Assembly: GCF_030012215.1 (NCBI RefSeq)
Contig: NZ_JASCXX010000023.1
Coordinates: 1 to 64,000 of the forward strand
DNA length: 64,000 bases
Origin: Anaerobaca lacustris
GTDB taxonomy: Bacteria; Planctomycetota; Phycisphaerae; Sedimentisphaerales; Anaerobacaceae
Reading direction: 5' to 3'
Below, one piece after another: positions 28,234 through 35,910 of the stretch. Under the pieces are notes generated by a model. That model was not told the origin of the DNA and did not search any database. It was given only the letters and a program-made list of their open reading frames with translations. Both the position numbers and the translations under genes were made by a program. Position 1 is the stretch's first letter; each line of letters opens with the position of its first letter.

Positions 28234-28713
28234 ATGAAGATGAAGAAGTGTGCAGTAGTTGGCTTGGCTCTGGCGAGCATTATCGGAGCCTTCCTATGGC
28301 AGTTCTTCAAAGAGGATCACGGAGTAGGTGTCGATTCTGTCTCGTGGCTACCGCGCGAAGCGAGAAACATAACCTACATAAGGAACGACGCGATTAAGGT
28401 CGCTGAATTCGATGTGGAGCGGGAGGCATTCAGGAGATGGTGTGCGAGACAAGAGATGCCTCTTCGTGAATTGCGTGACGGGGAAGAGCATACAATTCTG
28501 CGATGCCGTTTGATCTTAGAGGAGAGAGGGGTCCTACTCTCTGCCCGTGACCCGAACAAAGGAGAGAACGATCTCCATAGCATGCAGCAAGGCAGTAAGA
28601 AGCTCGGCGTAGGTGATCTGTTCTACGAAGAGCGATGGAGTAATGGTGGCGGGTATAGTATTGGATATGACGTCAGAAGTGGACGAGGCTACTACTACCA
28701 CAGCCGTCATTAG
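28234..28713 (+). CDS. Membrane-anchored protein, unknown
   Basis: 159 residues. A single N-terminal helix (KKCAVVGLALASIIGAFLWQFF) is followed by a polar domain of about 130 residues with two cysteines and a Tyr/Gly-rich tail (GYSIGYDVRSGRGYYYHSRH). GGAGG lies 9 nt upstream of the ATG. Base composition is less GC-rich than the surrounding genes, which hints at acquired DNA. No family is recognised. Confidence 0.6.
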   Translation: MKMKKCAVVGLALASIIGAFLWQFFKEDHGVGVDSVSWLPREARNITYIRNDAIKVAEFDVEREAFRRWCARQEMPLRELRDGEEHTILRCRLILEERGVLLSARDPNKGENDLHSMQQGSKKLGVGDLFYEERWSNGGGYSIGYDVRSGRGYYYHSRH

Positions 28714-29081
28714 GTCGGTAGGCGGAGGGACGGAGGCTGGGGTCAGCCCTTAAAATAGGATTCCGCTTATGAGTCTAATAGGGACAGCCAGTGCGCCACG
28801 AAGGTGTAGAGGACCAGCGGATGAGAGATCCGTCCGGGGGATTTTCGGTTCACCCTGGTAGCCACCCAAGCGGTGCGGCGGGGCAACCGGCCGTGCCGAA
28901 GCCTTGGGGTCAAGATACTGGCTGATGGGGATGTACCTTTATTGTACGCTTGCAGCAGTTCGTGACGCGGCGGGTTGGGTGCGGGGGAACGAAGGGTTCA
29001 CAAGCCCGCCCCGGCAGGTTCCGTGGAGGGAGCGCCTCCCGAGCGGAACGGGGCGGGTTCTTCATTGTGCGGGCGTGGGGA
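28714..29081. other. Intergenic region, no gene seen
   Basis: No credible reading frame. It contains the string GGGGTCAGCCCTTAAAATAG, which looks like the edge of a degraded mobile element, but no terminal repeats or transposase remain. Confidence 0.35.
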
Positions 29082-29522
29082 TCAGAGGGTGACGACCACG
29101 CGTCCCTGTCGGCGGATGGCGATGTACCGGCGCAGGGGCTGTTTGGCGGGGCCCGTCAGATTGCTGCCGTCCAGGGCATACTGCGATTTGTGGCAGGGGC
29201 AGACGATCATCGCAGCGTCCCTGTCGTACAGAACGTCGCAGCCCAGGTGGGTGCAGCGGGAACTGACGGCATGCAGGACGCCGCGTGTGTGAATCACCAG
29301 GATCTTCTCACGTTCGCCTTCGACGCTGACCAGGAGGCTGCTGTCCGGTTCGGTCAGTCCGGCCGACTCCGCTTCGCTGAGCAGGAGCGTGCCTGCCTGG
29401 GGCTCGGCGACGACATCGGCCTTTCTGGAGCCGCCCGGGATACAGCCGGCACAGGCGGTCGCCGCGCCGATGGCGGCGCCATAGCGAAGCACATCCCGGC
29501 GTGAGATATCCTTATGATCCAT
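29082..29522 (-). CDS. Tat-exported Rieske [2Fe-2S] protein
   Basis: 146 residues. A twin-arginine signal (SRRDVLRYGAAIGAATACAG) is followed by a Rieske domain with both cluster motifs, CTHLGC (Cys90, His92, Cys95) and CPCH (Cys108, Cys110, His111). Cys90, His92, Cys108 and His111 would bind the cluster and Cys95-Cys110 form the stabilising disulfide. The fold resembles cytochrome bc-type Rieske subunits, but no cytochrome b gene is adjacent. Cys24 and Cys27 near the signal's end could alternatively support lipid attachment. GGGGAAAGGA precedes the ATG. Confidence 0.88.
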   Translation of the reverse strand: MDHKDISRRDVLRYGAAIGAATACAGCIPGGSRKADVVAEPQAGTLLLSEAESAGLTEPDSSLLVSVEGEREKILVIHTRGVLHAVSSRCTHLGCDVLYDRDAAMIVCPCHKSQYALDGSNLTGPAKQPLRRYIAIRRQGRVVVTL

Positions 29523-29764
29523 CGTCTGGTCCTTTCCCCTGCAATTGCTTCTGTGCCAACCCGTGTTTGAGTCAATCGACAAGATGATACACCAGTTGTG
29601 GTCCACAGGTTCATCCAAAGGTTGGTTTTTTCCCTTGCCGGTGGGGGGGCTTCTGGTTTGGGGGTTGGCCGGGTGAGCCGGAACGGGTAGGATACGTGCT
29701 GGTGGTGAGTGACGAGGCCTCCGGCCGGCAGTCAGGTGCATGGAGATGACGGGAGGACATAGCG

Positions 29765-30106
29765 ATGGCGAAAGAGACGAATTCCGAGAAGGGTGTCGGG
29801 GCCGAACAGAGCGCCGAGGTGCCGGTGTGCATCGGGTGTTTCCGGCCGGTGGACCCGCTGGCGCATTACTGTCCGAATTGCGGTGCGGCGACGGGGCAAC
29901 TGACGCACTATCTGCCGTTTGTGAACATCCGCTGGCAGGCGAGCGTCTGGGGCCAGGCCTGGCGTCAGATCGGGTACCGGGACGTTTCGATCCGCGGCCG
30001 GCTTTTCCGACTGCTCATGATCGTCTGGAACGCCCCGATCATGCTGGTCGGTCTGCTGTTCCGCGCCGGTCGCCCAACGAATGAGAACGGCGACGATTCG
30101 GCCTAA
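29765..30106 (+). CDS. Zinc-ribbon protein with C-terminal membrane helix
   Basis: 113 residues. Two CxxC pairs (VCIGCFRPVDP and YCPNCGAA) form a zinc ribbon at about 22-42, and a hydrophobic helix lies near the C-terminus (RLLMIVWNAPIMLVGLLF). It is probably a small membrane-attached zinc-binding protein of unknown function. It is divergent from the Rieske gene, 242 bp away. Confidence 0.65.
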   Translation: MAKETNSEKGVGAEQSAEVPVCIGCFRPVDPLAHYCPNCGAATGQLTHYLPFVNIRWQASVWGQAWRQIGYRDVSIRGRLFRLLMIVWNAPIMLVGLLFRAGRPTNENGDDSA

Positions 30107-30207
30107 GGCCCCCCATGCGGGACGGTCGATGAACAGATTGCCGTGAACGAATGCGAACGAGCGCCGTAGACGGATTGGATAGGGCGGACTTTTTTAGGGG
30201 ACCGACG

Positions 30208-30876
30208 ATGAAGAAGACCATTCTACTACCGTGTGCATGCCTGGTCTTGTGCTGGACGGTGACCGATGCATGCGCCCAAGCCGGACGGGGCGGGGCACAG
30301 CGTCCCGAGCGGCCGGCCAGAACCCAGGAGGCCCCGCAGAGCGAAGAGGCCCGGGCGGCCGCACAGCAGCAGGCCGCTGAAGCCAGGAAGACGGCGGCTT
30401 CGGAGGCAGCCGAGGCCAAGGAACAGGCGGCCGAGAAGATTGCTGGGGCCAAACAGCAGGCCGAGCAGAGACGCACCGGCCAGCAGGCCGAGGCGGCGAA
30501 GGCCAAGGCAGCCAAAGAGGCCGCCGCCGGCCGGGAAAAGGCGGCACAGGCAAGGGGCCACCATCAGCAGCAGTTGCGTGCCCTGGAGACCCAGCAGCAG
30601 CGGCATCAGGCCAAGCACATGGAACGCCAAGCCCGCCTGGCCCGGATTCGCGAGCTGGCCGAGAAGAAAGGCGACCCCGAGATGATCGCCCGCGTCGAGA
30701 AGCTGATGGAGACGCAGCAGCAGGTCCACCAGCGCCAGCAGGCCCGGATTCAGCAGCAGCGACGGGCGATGATGGACGGCGAATCGGCCCCCGCGCCCGC
30801 TCCGCAAGGAGATCGGCGGGCGGATGAAGCCCCGCCTGCGGAAGGCGCTGCCCAGCAGAGGCCGCCTCAGGACTGA
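30208..30876 (+). CDS. Secreted Ala/Gln/Glu-rich coiled-coil protein
   Basis: 222 residues with a signal peptide (MKKTILLPCACLVLCWTVTDACAQ). Most of the rest is low-complexity helix of Ala, Gln, Glu, Lys and Arg (AAQQQAAEARKTAASEAAEA...EKAAQARGHHQQQLRALETQ), predicted as a coiled coil, with a proline-rich tail. It resembles the 59121-59735 protein in style, not in detail. The function is unknown. AGGGG lies upstream of the ATG. Confidence 0.7.
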   Translation: MKKTILLPCACLVLCWTVTDACAQAGRGGAQRPERPARTQEAPQSEEARAAAQQQAAEARKTAASEAAEAKEQAAEKIAGAKQQAEQRRTGQQAEAAKAKAAKEAAAGREKAAQARGHHQQQLRALETQQQRHQAKHMERQARLARIRELAEKKGDPEMIARVEKLMETQQQVHQRQQARIQQQRRAMMDGESAPAPAPQGDRRADEAPPAEGAAQQRPPQD

Positions 30877-30931
30877 GTGGAGTCATCGAACGCGCGGATT
30901 CAGAATCGGATGATCTGGTTGGGAGACTACG

Positions 30932-31150
30932 ATGATGTTGCGAAAGCTCGTTGCCATTTGGATCGTTGTCGCATTGGTTTCACTTGGCGTGGTCGGCTGC
31001 TCGGACGATAGCCAGGACGCCCCGCCGCCCGAGCAGCTCAAGACCGCTGAAGAATACCAGGCCGAGGCTCAAGAGCAGATCACCGAAGAGAACGTCGCCG
31101 ACGAGCTCGACAAGCTCGAACAGGAGATCAGCCTCGAAGCCGATCAGTAG
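30932..31150 (+). CDS. Small lipoprotein
   Basis: 72 residues. A lipobox (VVGC, Cys23) follows a hydrophobic signal (KLVAIWIVVALVSLGVVG), and the mature part is acidic and helical (QLKTAEEYQAEAQEQITEEN). It follows the coiled-coil protein gene by 55 bp. No family is recognised. Confidence 0.7.
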   Translation: MMLRKLVAIWIVVALVSLGVVGCSDDSQDAPPPEQLKTAEEYQAEAQEQITEENVADELDKLEQEISLEADQ

Positions 31151-31302
31151 CCGGACCCGCCATCCGCCCCTTCGGTGGGGGGCTCTGGCTTCGTTGTTCG
31201 AGATTTCCGGGATTCGGGTGTGATTTGGGGCAGCGGGAGTCTTGTCTGGGCCGGCCGGCGGCGGTACAATGCCCATTTCCATTCCCCTAAGGAAAAACGT
31301 TT

Positions 31303-31809
31303 ATGGGCGATAAGTTTGTCAGGGCGATCTTCCCCGGTTCGTTCGATCCAATCACCAACGGGCATATGGACGTGGTCCGTCGCGGCATGAAGCTGTTCGA
31401 CGAGCTGATCATTGCGGTCGGCCGTAGTCCGATCAAGAACCAGCTTTTCACCCCCGCCGAGCGGGTCGAGATGATCGCTGAGCTGATCGAGGGCCTGCCG
31501 GGCGTTTCGGTCGAGAGTTTCGAGGGCCTGACGGTGGAATACGCCGCACGACGGCAGGCGTCCGTCATTCTCCGTGGCCTGCGCAGCCTCACCGACGTGC
31601 AGTACGAGTTCCAGTTGGCGATGACCAACCGGGCCGTGGCGGGCATCGAGACGGTCTTCATCATGACCAGCGAACAGTATGGGTTCACCAGCTCGACGCT
31701 GATCCGCGAAATCGCCTCGCTGGGCGGCGACCTGGCGAACCTCATCCCGGCCGGCGTCCACAGACGCCTGGAGGGCCGGTTCAGCAAGCTGCGGGATCAT
31801 CACAGGTAG
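31303..31809 (+). CDS. coaD: Phosphopantetheine adenylyltransferase
   Basis: 168 residues, full length. The nucleotidyltransferase signature FPGSFDPITNGHMDVVRRG (with TxGH), the VGRSPIKN loop, ILRGLRSLTDVQYE and YGFTSSTLIRE are all characteristic. It adenylates 4'-phosphopantetheine in coenzyme A synthesis. The stop codon TAG lies at the start of GTAGGGCGAACG, a diverged relative of the palindromic repeats. Confidence 0.97.
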   Translation: MGDKFVRAIFPGSFDPITNGHMDVVRRGMKLFDELIIAVGRSPIKNQLFTPAERVEMIAELIEGLPGVSVESFEGLTVEYAARRQASVILRGLRSLTDVQYEFQLAMTNRAVAGIETVFIMTSEQYGFTSSTLIREIASLGGDLANLIPAGVHRRLEGRFSKLRDHHR

Positions 31810-31966
31810 GGCGAACGTCCTCGCTCGCGATCGGACGGGTGTGTGAAACCCCTTGGTCTTGCGGGTCGTGCACGGAGCGGAAAATTGGCGATACACTTGA
31901 AGGCGGCTTTCGTATATCATAGAGGCCGAAGTTCACGTACGACGGCAAATGGATTTGTGATGACTT

Positions 31967-32461
31967 ATGCAGTGCCAGATTTGTAACAAGCGAACGGCGA
32001 CCATCCACCTGACCGAGATCAGCGAAGGCGTGCGCAACGAGATGCACATCTGCGAGCAGTGCGCCGCCGAGCAGGGGATTGCGGCCCAAAGCCAGATGTC
32101 GATCAACGAGTTGCTCAGCAACCTGCTCGCCTCGCAGCCTTCGGACGAGGAGTTGCTGGGCGGGGCCGACGAGGTCTCGGCCTGTCCCAACTGCGGCTTC
32201 ACGCTGGATCGCCTTCGCAAGGATGGAACGCTCGGCTGTCCGCACGACTACGAGGTCTTCCAGCATTCGCTGCTGCCGCTGATCCAGCACGCGCACAACG
32301 GCCGTTCGACCCACTGCGGCAAGGTGCCGTCGAAGGTGCCGTGTGAGACGAAGAAGCTGGTGGAGCTTTCGAGCCTTCGGCAGGAACTGGAGCAGGCGGT
32401 TCGCGATGAGGACTACGAGCGTGCCGCCGAGTTGCGCGATCGGATGAAGCAGCAGGAATAG
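31967..32461 (+). CDS. mcsA: McsA, activator of protein-arginine kinase
   Basis: 164 residues. The N-terminal zinc-binding motif (MQCQICNKRTATIHL...ICEQCAAEQG), a second cysteine set (ACPNCGFTLDRLRKDGTLGCPHDY) and a C-terminal UvrB/UvrC motif (LRQELEQAVRDEDYERAAELRDRM) match McsA. In Bacillus it activates McsB and binds ClpC. mcsB follows 44 bp downstream. No ctsR or clpC gene is in the window. Confidence 0.92.
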   Translation: MQCQICNKRTATIHLTEISEGVRNEMHICEQCAAEQGIAAQSQMSINELLSNLLASQPSDEELLGGADEVSACPNCGFTLDRLRKDGTLGCPHDYEVFQHSLLPLIQHAHNGRSTHCGKVPSKVPCETKKLVELSSLRQELEQAVRDEDYERAAELRDRMKQQE

Positions 32462-32505
32462 CATGAGACTCGACCCTGGCGGTGCGAGGTCCACGGGTGA
32501 TACTG

Positions 32506-33645
32506 ATGAAACTCAGCGATATCAGCAACGACATCAACGACTGGTTCAGCGGGTCCGGGCCGTTGGCGGACATCGTCGTCTCGTCACGCATCCGCCTGGC
32601 GCGGAACCTGGCGGGGCACCGGTTCCTGCATAGCTGCCCGGCCGAGGAGAAGTCCGAGATTCTCGAACGGCTCAAGGCCGTGGTCGTTTCGTTGGATCTC
32701 GGCGATGAAGCCTTCTATTTCAGCGTCGATCAGGCGCCGGTTCTGAGCCGGAATTTCCTGGTCGAGCGTCATCTGATCAGCCGGCACCACGCGATGGCGA
32801 AGGGGCCGCGAGGGGTGGTTATCGCTCGCCGGGAGTTCTTTACGGCGATGATCAACGAAGAAGACCACCTCCGGCTCCAGGTGCTCAAGCCTGGGTGCCA
32901 GCTTTCGGCGTGCCTCGACCAAATCGACCGCATCGACGATGAGATCGAGAAACAAGTGGACTACGCGTTCAATCCGCGTTTCGGCTATCTGACCGCCTGC
33001 CCGACGAACCTGGGCACAGGGATTCGCGTCTCCGTGATGCTGCACATGCCCGCGCTGAAGATGACCGGGCAGATCGAGAAGTTCCTTGCGGCGGCCAAAG
33101 ACATGAACCTGGCGGTGCGCGGCCTCTTCGGCGAGGGCAGCGAGGCGACGAGCGACCTGTACCAGATCTCGAACCAGGTGACGCTCGGCGTCAGCGAGCG
33201 GTCGATCGTGTCCGACTTCGAGGGCGCGATCATCCCGGAGATGGTCGAATACGAGAAGATCGCCCGCCGGCAACTGCTGGCCAAGCAGGTGGACATCCTC
33301 GACGACAAGATCTCACGGGCGACGGCGCTGCTCCAGAACGCCCATCTGATCAGCTCGCAGGAGGCGTTGTCTCTGTTGAGCCACCTGCGGCTTGGATTGA
33401 ACATGCGCGAGCACATGCAGGCCTCGACGCCCGCGATCGATCGGCTCTGCGCTCTGAAGGGCCGGACTGAGGCGGCCGACCCCGACGGCGGCCTGTCCAT
33501 CCGAACGATCAACCGCCTGTTCATGTTGACCCTGCCGGCGCATCTGCAACTGAACTATGGCAAATCGCTCGATGCCGTGCACCGCGACGCCCTGCGGGCC
33601 AAGATCATCCGCCAGGCCCTGCACCAGCCTACGCAGGGGTCGTAG
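32506..33645 (+). CDS. mcsB: Protein-arginine kinase McsB
   Basis: 379 residues, similar to the family. Phosphagen-kinase-fold motifs are present (VVSSRIRLARNLAGHRF, CPTNLGTGIRVSVMLHMP with the catalytic Cys, and GEGSEATSDLYQISNQVTLGVSE). McsB phosphorylates arginines to mark proteins for ClpCP. The ATG at 32506 has GGGTGA six bases upstream; a GTG at 32482 is also in frame but adds residues not typical of the family. Co-transcribed with mcsA. Confidence 0.93.
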   Translation: MKLSDISNDINDWFSGSGPLADIVVSSRIRLARNLAGHRFLHSCPAEEKSEILERLKAVVVSLDLGDEAFYFSVDQAPVLSRNFLVERHLISRHHAMAKGPRGVVIARREFFTAMINEEDHLRLQVLKPGCQLSACLDQIDRIDDEIEKQVDYAFNPRFGYLTACPTNLGTGIRVSVMLHMPALKMTGQIEKFLAAAKDMNLAVRGLFGEGSEATSDLYQISNQVTLGVSERSIVSDFEGAIIPEMVEYEKIARRQLLAKQVDILDDKISRATALLQNAHLISSQEALSLLSHLRLGLNMREHMQASTPAIDRLCALKGRTEAADPDGGLSIRTINRLFMLTLPAHLQLNYGKSLDAVHRDALRAKIIRQALHQPTQGS

Positions 33646-33687
33646 CCCGGGCGAAGGCGTGCCGGGCCGACCATTACCGGGTCCACG

Positions 33688-34434
33688 TCAGTATTCGTTG
33701 TTGAGGAACTTGATCAGTTCGTCGGGGACGTAATCGCTGGCGAAGACGAGGATGTCGTTGACCTGCGCCTTGGTCAGGTCTTCGGCGAGCTGCTGGTTGT
33801 TGATATCGACGTTGACGATGATCCCGAATTTCATGTCTTCGGCAGGGACGACCTCGTTGCGCCGGACCGATCGCTGGAGGTACGTCGGGCGAATGTCGAT
33901 GTTGACGTTCTTGCCCTCGCTGGGGGCCTCCATGAAGATGCGAAGGTTGGCGGCCTTCTGCCGCCAGAGGTCGTGCTTGAGGCTGCTGGCGACCACGTCG
34001 AGCGAGGGGACGTAGCCCGTATCGAAGACGAACTCGTGGACCACCCCCACGCGTGGGACGGTGCGCTCGCCGAAGCGTGTCCGCAGCTCGTCGAAGGCCT
34101 TGCGGAAAATCTTGTCCCTGTCGGGAATGCTCAGCTCGTGCGGCCGGTCGATGAACAGCCGCTCGGGCAGCGTGAAGACCGGCCCGCGAGGGGTCAACAC
34201 GAACGTGGGCAGCTCGACCCGCTTGGTGTTGGGCAGGATGAACGTGCGCTGGACCCGCAGCTCGCGCGGACCGGAGAGCAGCGTCTCGAAGACGTCGGGA
34301 AACTGCTCGACCAGCCAGTTGCCGTAGTCCTGCAGCTTGGTGCGATCCTGCTCGGGCGAGATGGCCGGGCGGATGTCCACGCCGTACTTGACGATGTGCT
34401 GCGAAACGTTTTCCAACGAAAACTGATAGTTCAT
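33688..34434 (-). CDS. Conserved hypothetical protein
   Basis: 248 residues, soluble, with no signal or transmembrane segment. It opens MNYQFSLENVSQHIVKYGVD and has phrases such as NVNIDIRPTYLQRSVRR and VNVDINNQQLAEDLTKAQVNDILVFASDY. I do not recognise the family. GAGGGG lies just upstream of the ATG. Regular codon use and a clean frame indicate a real gene. It converges with mcsB. Confidence 0.65.
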   Translation of the reverse strand: MNYQFSLENVSQHIVKYGVDIRPAISPEQDRTKLQDYGNWLVEQFPDVFETLLSGPRELRVQRTFILPNTKRVELPTFVLTPRGPVFTLPERLFIDRPHELSIPDRDKIFRKAFDELRTRFGERTVPRVGVVHEFVFDTGYVPSLDVVASSLKHDLWRQKAANLRIFMEAPSEGKNVNIDIRPTYLQRSVRRNEVVPAEDMKFGIIVNVDINNQQLAEDLTKAQVNDILVFASDYVPDELIKFLNNEY

Positions 34435-34616
34435 TGTCCCCTCTACGCCAAAACCATGTCTGCCAAAGTGTACTACCTGAGCCGCCCGGCGTCAAAGAAA
34501 AGCGGGCTCGCCGCTCCGACATTCGGGCCTTGTCCCCCGGGCCCGGAAGGCGTACAATGGCTCCCGTTGCATGTGGGGGACGAGGACGGAGTATTAGGAC
34601 CCTTGGTATCTGCGTC

Positions 34617-35867
34617 ATGATCAATATCAGCAAGCTCTATTGCGGTCAGATCACGCCGGGAGACTGGCTCCGCTATGGCAAGAAGGGTTCGGGTGAACGG
34701 CAGGGCGAGGCGGTCCCGGCCAAGGCCTCGCAACGCCGTCCGATTGTCGTCTGGAATATCACCCGGATGTGCAACCTCCAGTGCGTCCATTGCTACAATG
34801 ACAGCGGACCGGACAAGGATTGCGATGAACTGTCCACCGGCCAGGCCAAGGCGGTCATCGACGATCTGGCCGAATTCGGAGTGCCGTCAGTCCTTTTTTC
34901 CGGCGGCGAACCCCTGATGCGGAACGATTTGTTCGAGCTGATCGAGCACACTGTCGGTCGGGGGCTGCGAGCGGTCATCTCGACGAACGGCACACTGATT
35001 TCGTCCGATGTGGCGCGGAACATCCAGCGGCTGGGTGTTTCGTATGTCGGGATCAGTCTCGATGGCATCGGGCCGGTCAACGACCGGTTCCGGGGCGTCA
35101 TCGGGGCGTTCGACCGCGCCGTCAAGGGCATTCGGCATTGCATGGAGGCCGGCGTGCGTGTCGGGTTGCGTCTGACGCTGACCCGCAGAAACGTGCAAGA
35201 CCTGGAAGGGCTGTTCGATTTCTTCGAGGCCGAGGGCATCGAACGCGTGTGCTTCTACCATCTGGTGCCCAGCGGTCGCGGCGCCGCGATGATTGGAGAC
35301 GACTTGTCGCATGCCGAATGTCGCGAAGCGATCGATCGCATTCTTGCCAAGGCCCGTTCCTTCAAGCAGGCCGGGCGCAAGACGGACATTCTGACGGTGG
35401 ACAACCATGTCGATGGCGTCTATCTCTACCGGAAGCTGCTGGCCGAAGGCGATGGCCGGGCCGAGGAGGTCTGGAAGCTGCTCACCTGGAATGGCGGCGG
35501 CCTCTACAGCAGCGGGGTCGGTATCGGATGCATCGACTACGAAGGCCGCGTCCACCCGGACCAGTTCTGGTGGCGATACGACCTGGGCAGCGTTCGCGAA
35601 CGGCCGTTCAGCGAGATCTGGATGGACCCGGACGAGTCACTGCTGAAGGGACTGCGGGACCGCCGGTCATATATCAAAGGTCGATGCCGACTGTGCAAGT
35701 TCTTCGACGCCTGCGGCGGAAGCCTTCGCGTGCGGGCCGACGCCCATTTCGGCGATCCGTGGGCGCCCGATCCGGCTTGTTATCTCAGCGACGACGAAAT
35801 CGGCCTCGGCCGGGCGGGTCGGCAGGAATTGATCGACACCGGCGAAGTGTTCAAGATGCCTTCGTAG
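34617..35867 (+). CDS. AhbC/NirJ-like radical SAM protein
   Basis: 416 residues. The N-terminus MINISKLYCGQ and the spacing to the radical SAM cluster CNLQCVHCYND (Cys52, Cys56, Cys59) match 12,18-didecarboxysiroheme deacetylase (AhbC) and heme d1 protein NirJ. The C-terminal SPASM-like cysteines (CRLCKFFDACGGSLRVRADAH...PACYL) are present. AhbC acts in the siroheme-dependent route to heme. No ahbA, B or D gene is in the window, so the pathway assignment is inference. The start lacks a strong ribosome site. It is followed by the zincin-like gene. Confidence 0.75.
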   Translation: MINISKLYCGQITPGDWLRYGKKGSGERQGEAVPAKASQRRPIVVWNITRMCNLQCVHCYNDSGPDKDCDELSTGQAKAVIDDLAEFGVPSVLFSGGEPLMRNDLFELIEHTVGRGLRAVISTNGTLISSDVARNIQRLGVSYVGISLDGIGPVNDRFRGVIGAFDRAVKGIRHCMEAGVRVGLRLTLTRRNVQDLEGLFDFFEAEGIERVCFYHLVPSGRGAAMIGDDLSHAECREAIDRILAKARSFKQAGRKTDILTVDNHVDGVYLYRKLLAEGDGRAEEVWKLLTWNGGGLYSSGVGIGCIDYEGRVHPDQFWWRYDLGSVRERPFSEIWMDPDESLLKGLRDRRSYIKGRCRLCKFFDACGGSLRVRADAHFGDPWAPDPACYLSDDEIGLGRAGRQELIDTGEVFKMPS

Positions 35868-35910
35868 ACACGGTATGACGACGACAATCGTTCACAGAAA
35901 GGGGCCAGGC

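Noticed and set aside
28714-29081. Group II intron or insertion sequence remnant
   Set aside because: Some phrases are suggestive, but there is no reverse transcriptase, transposase or paired end repeat.
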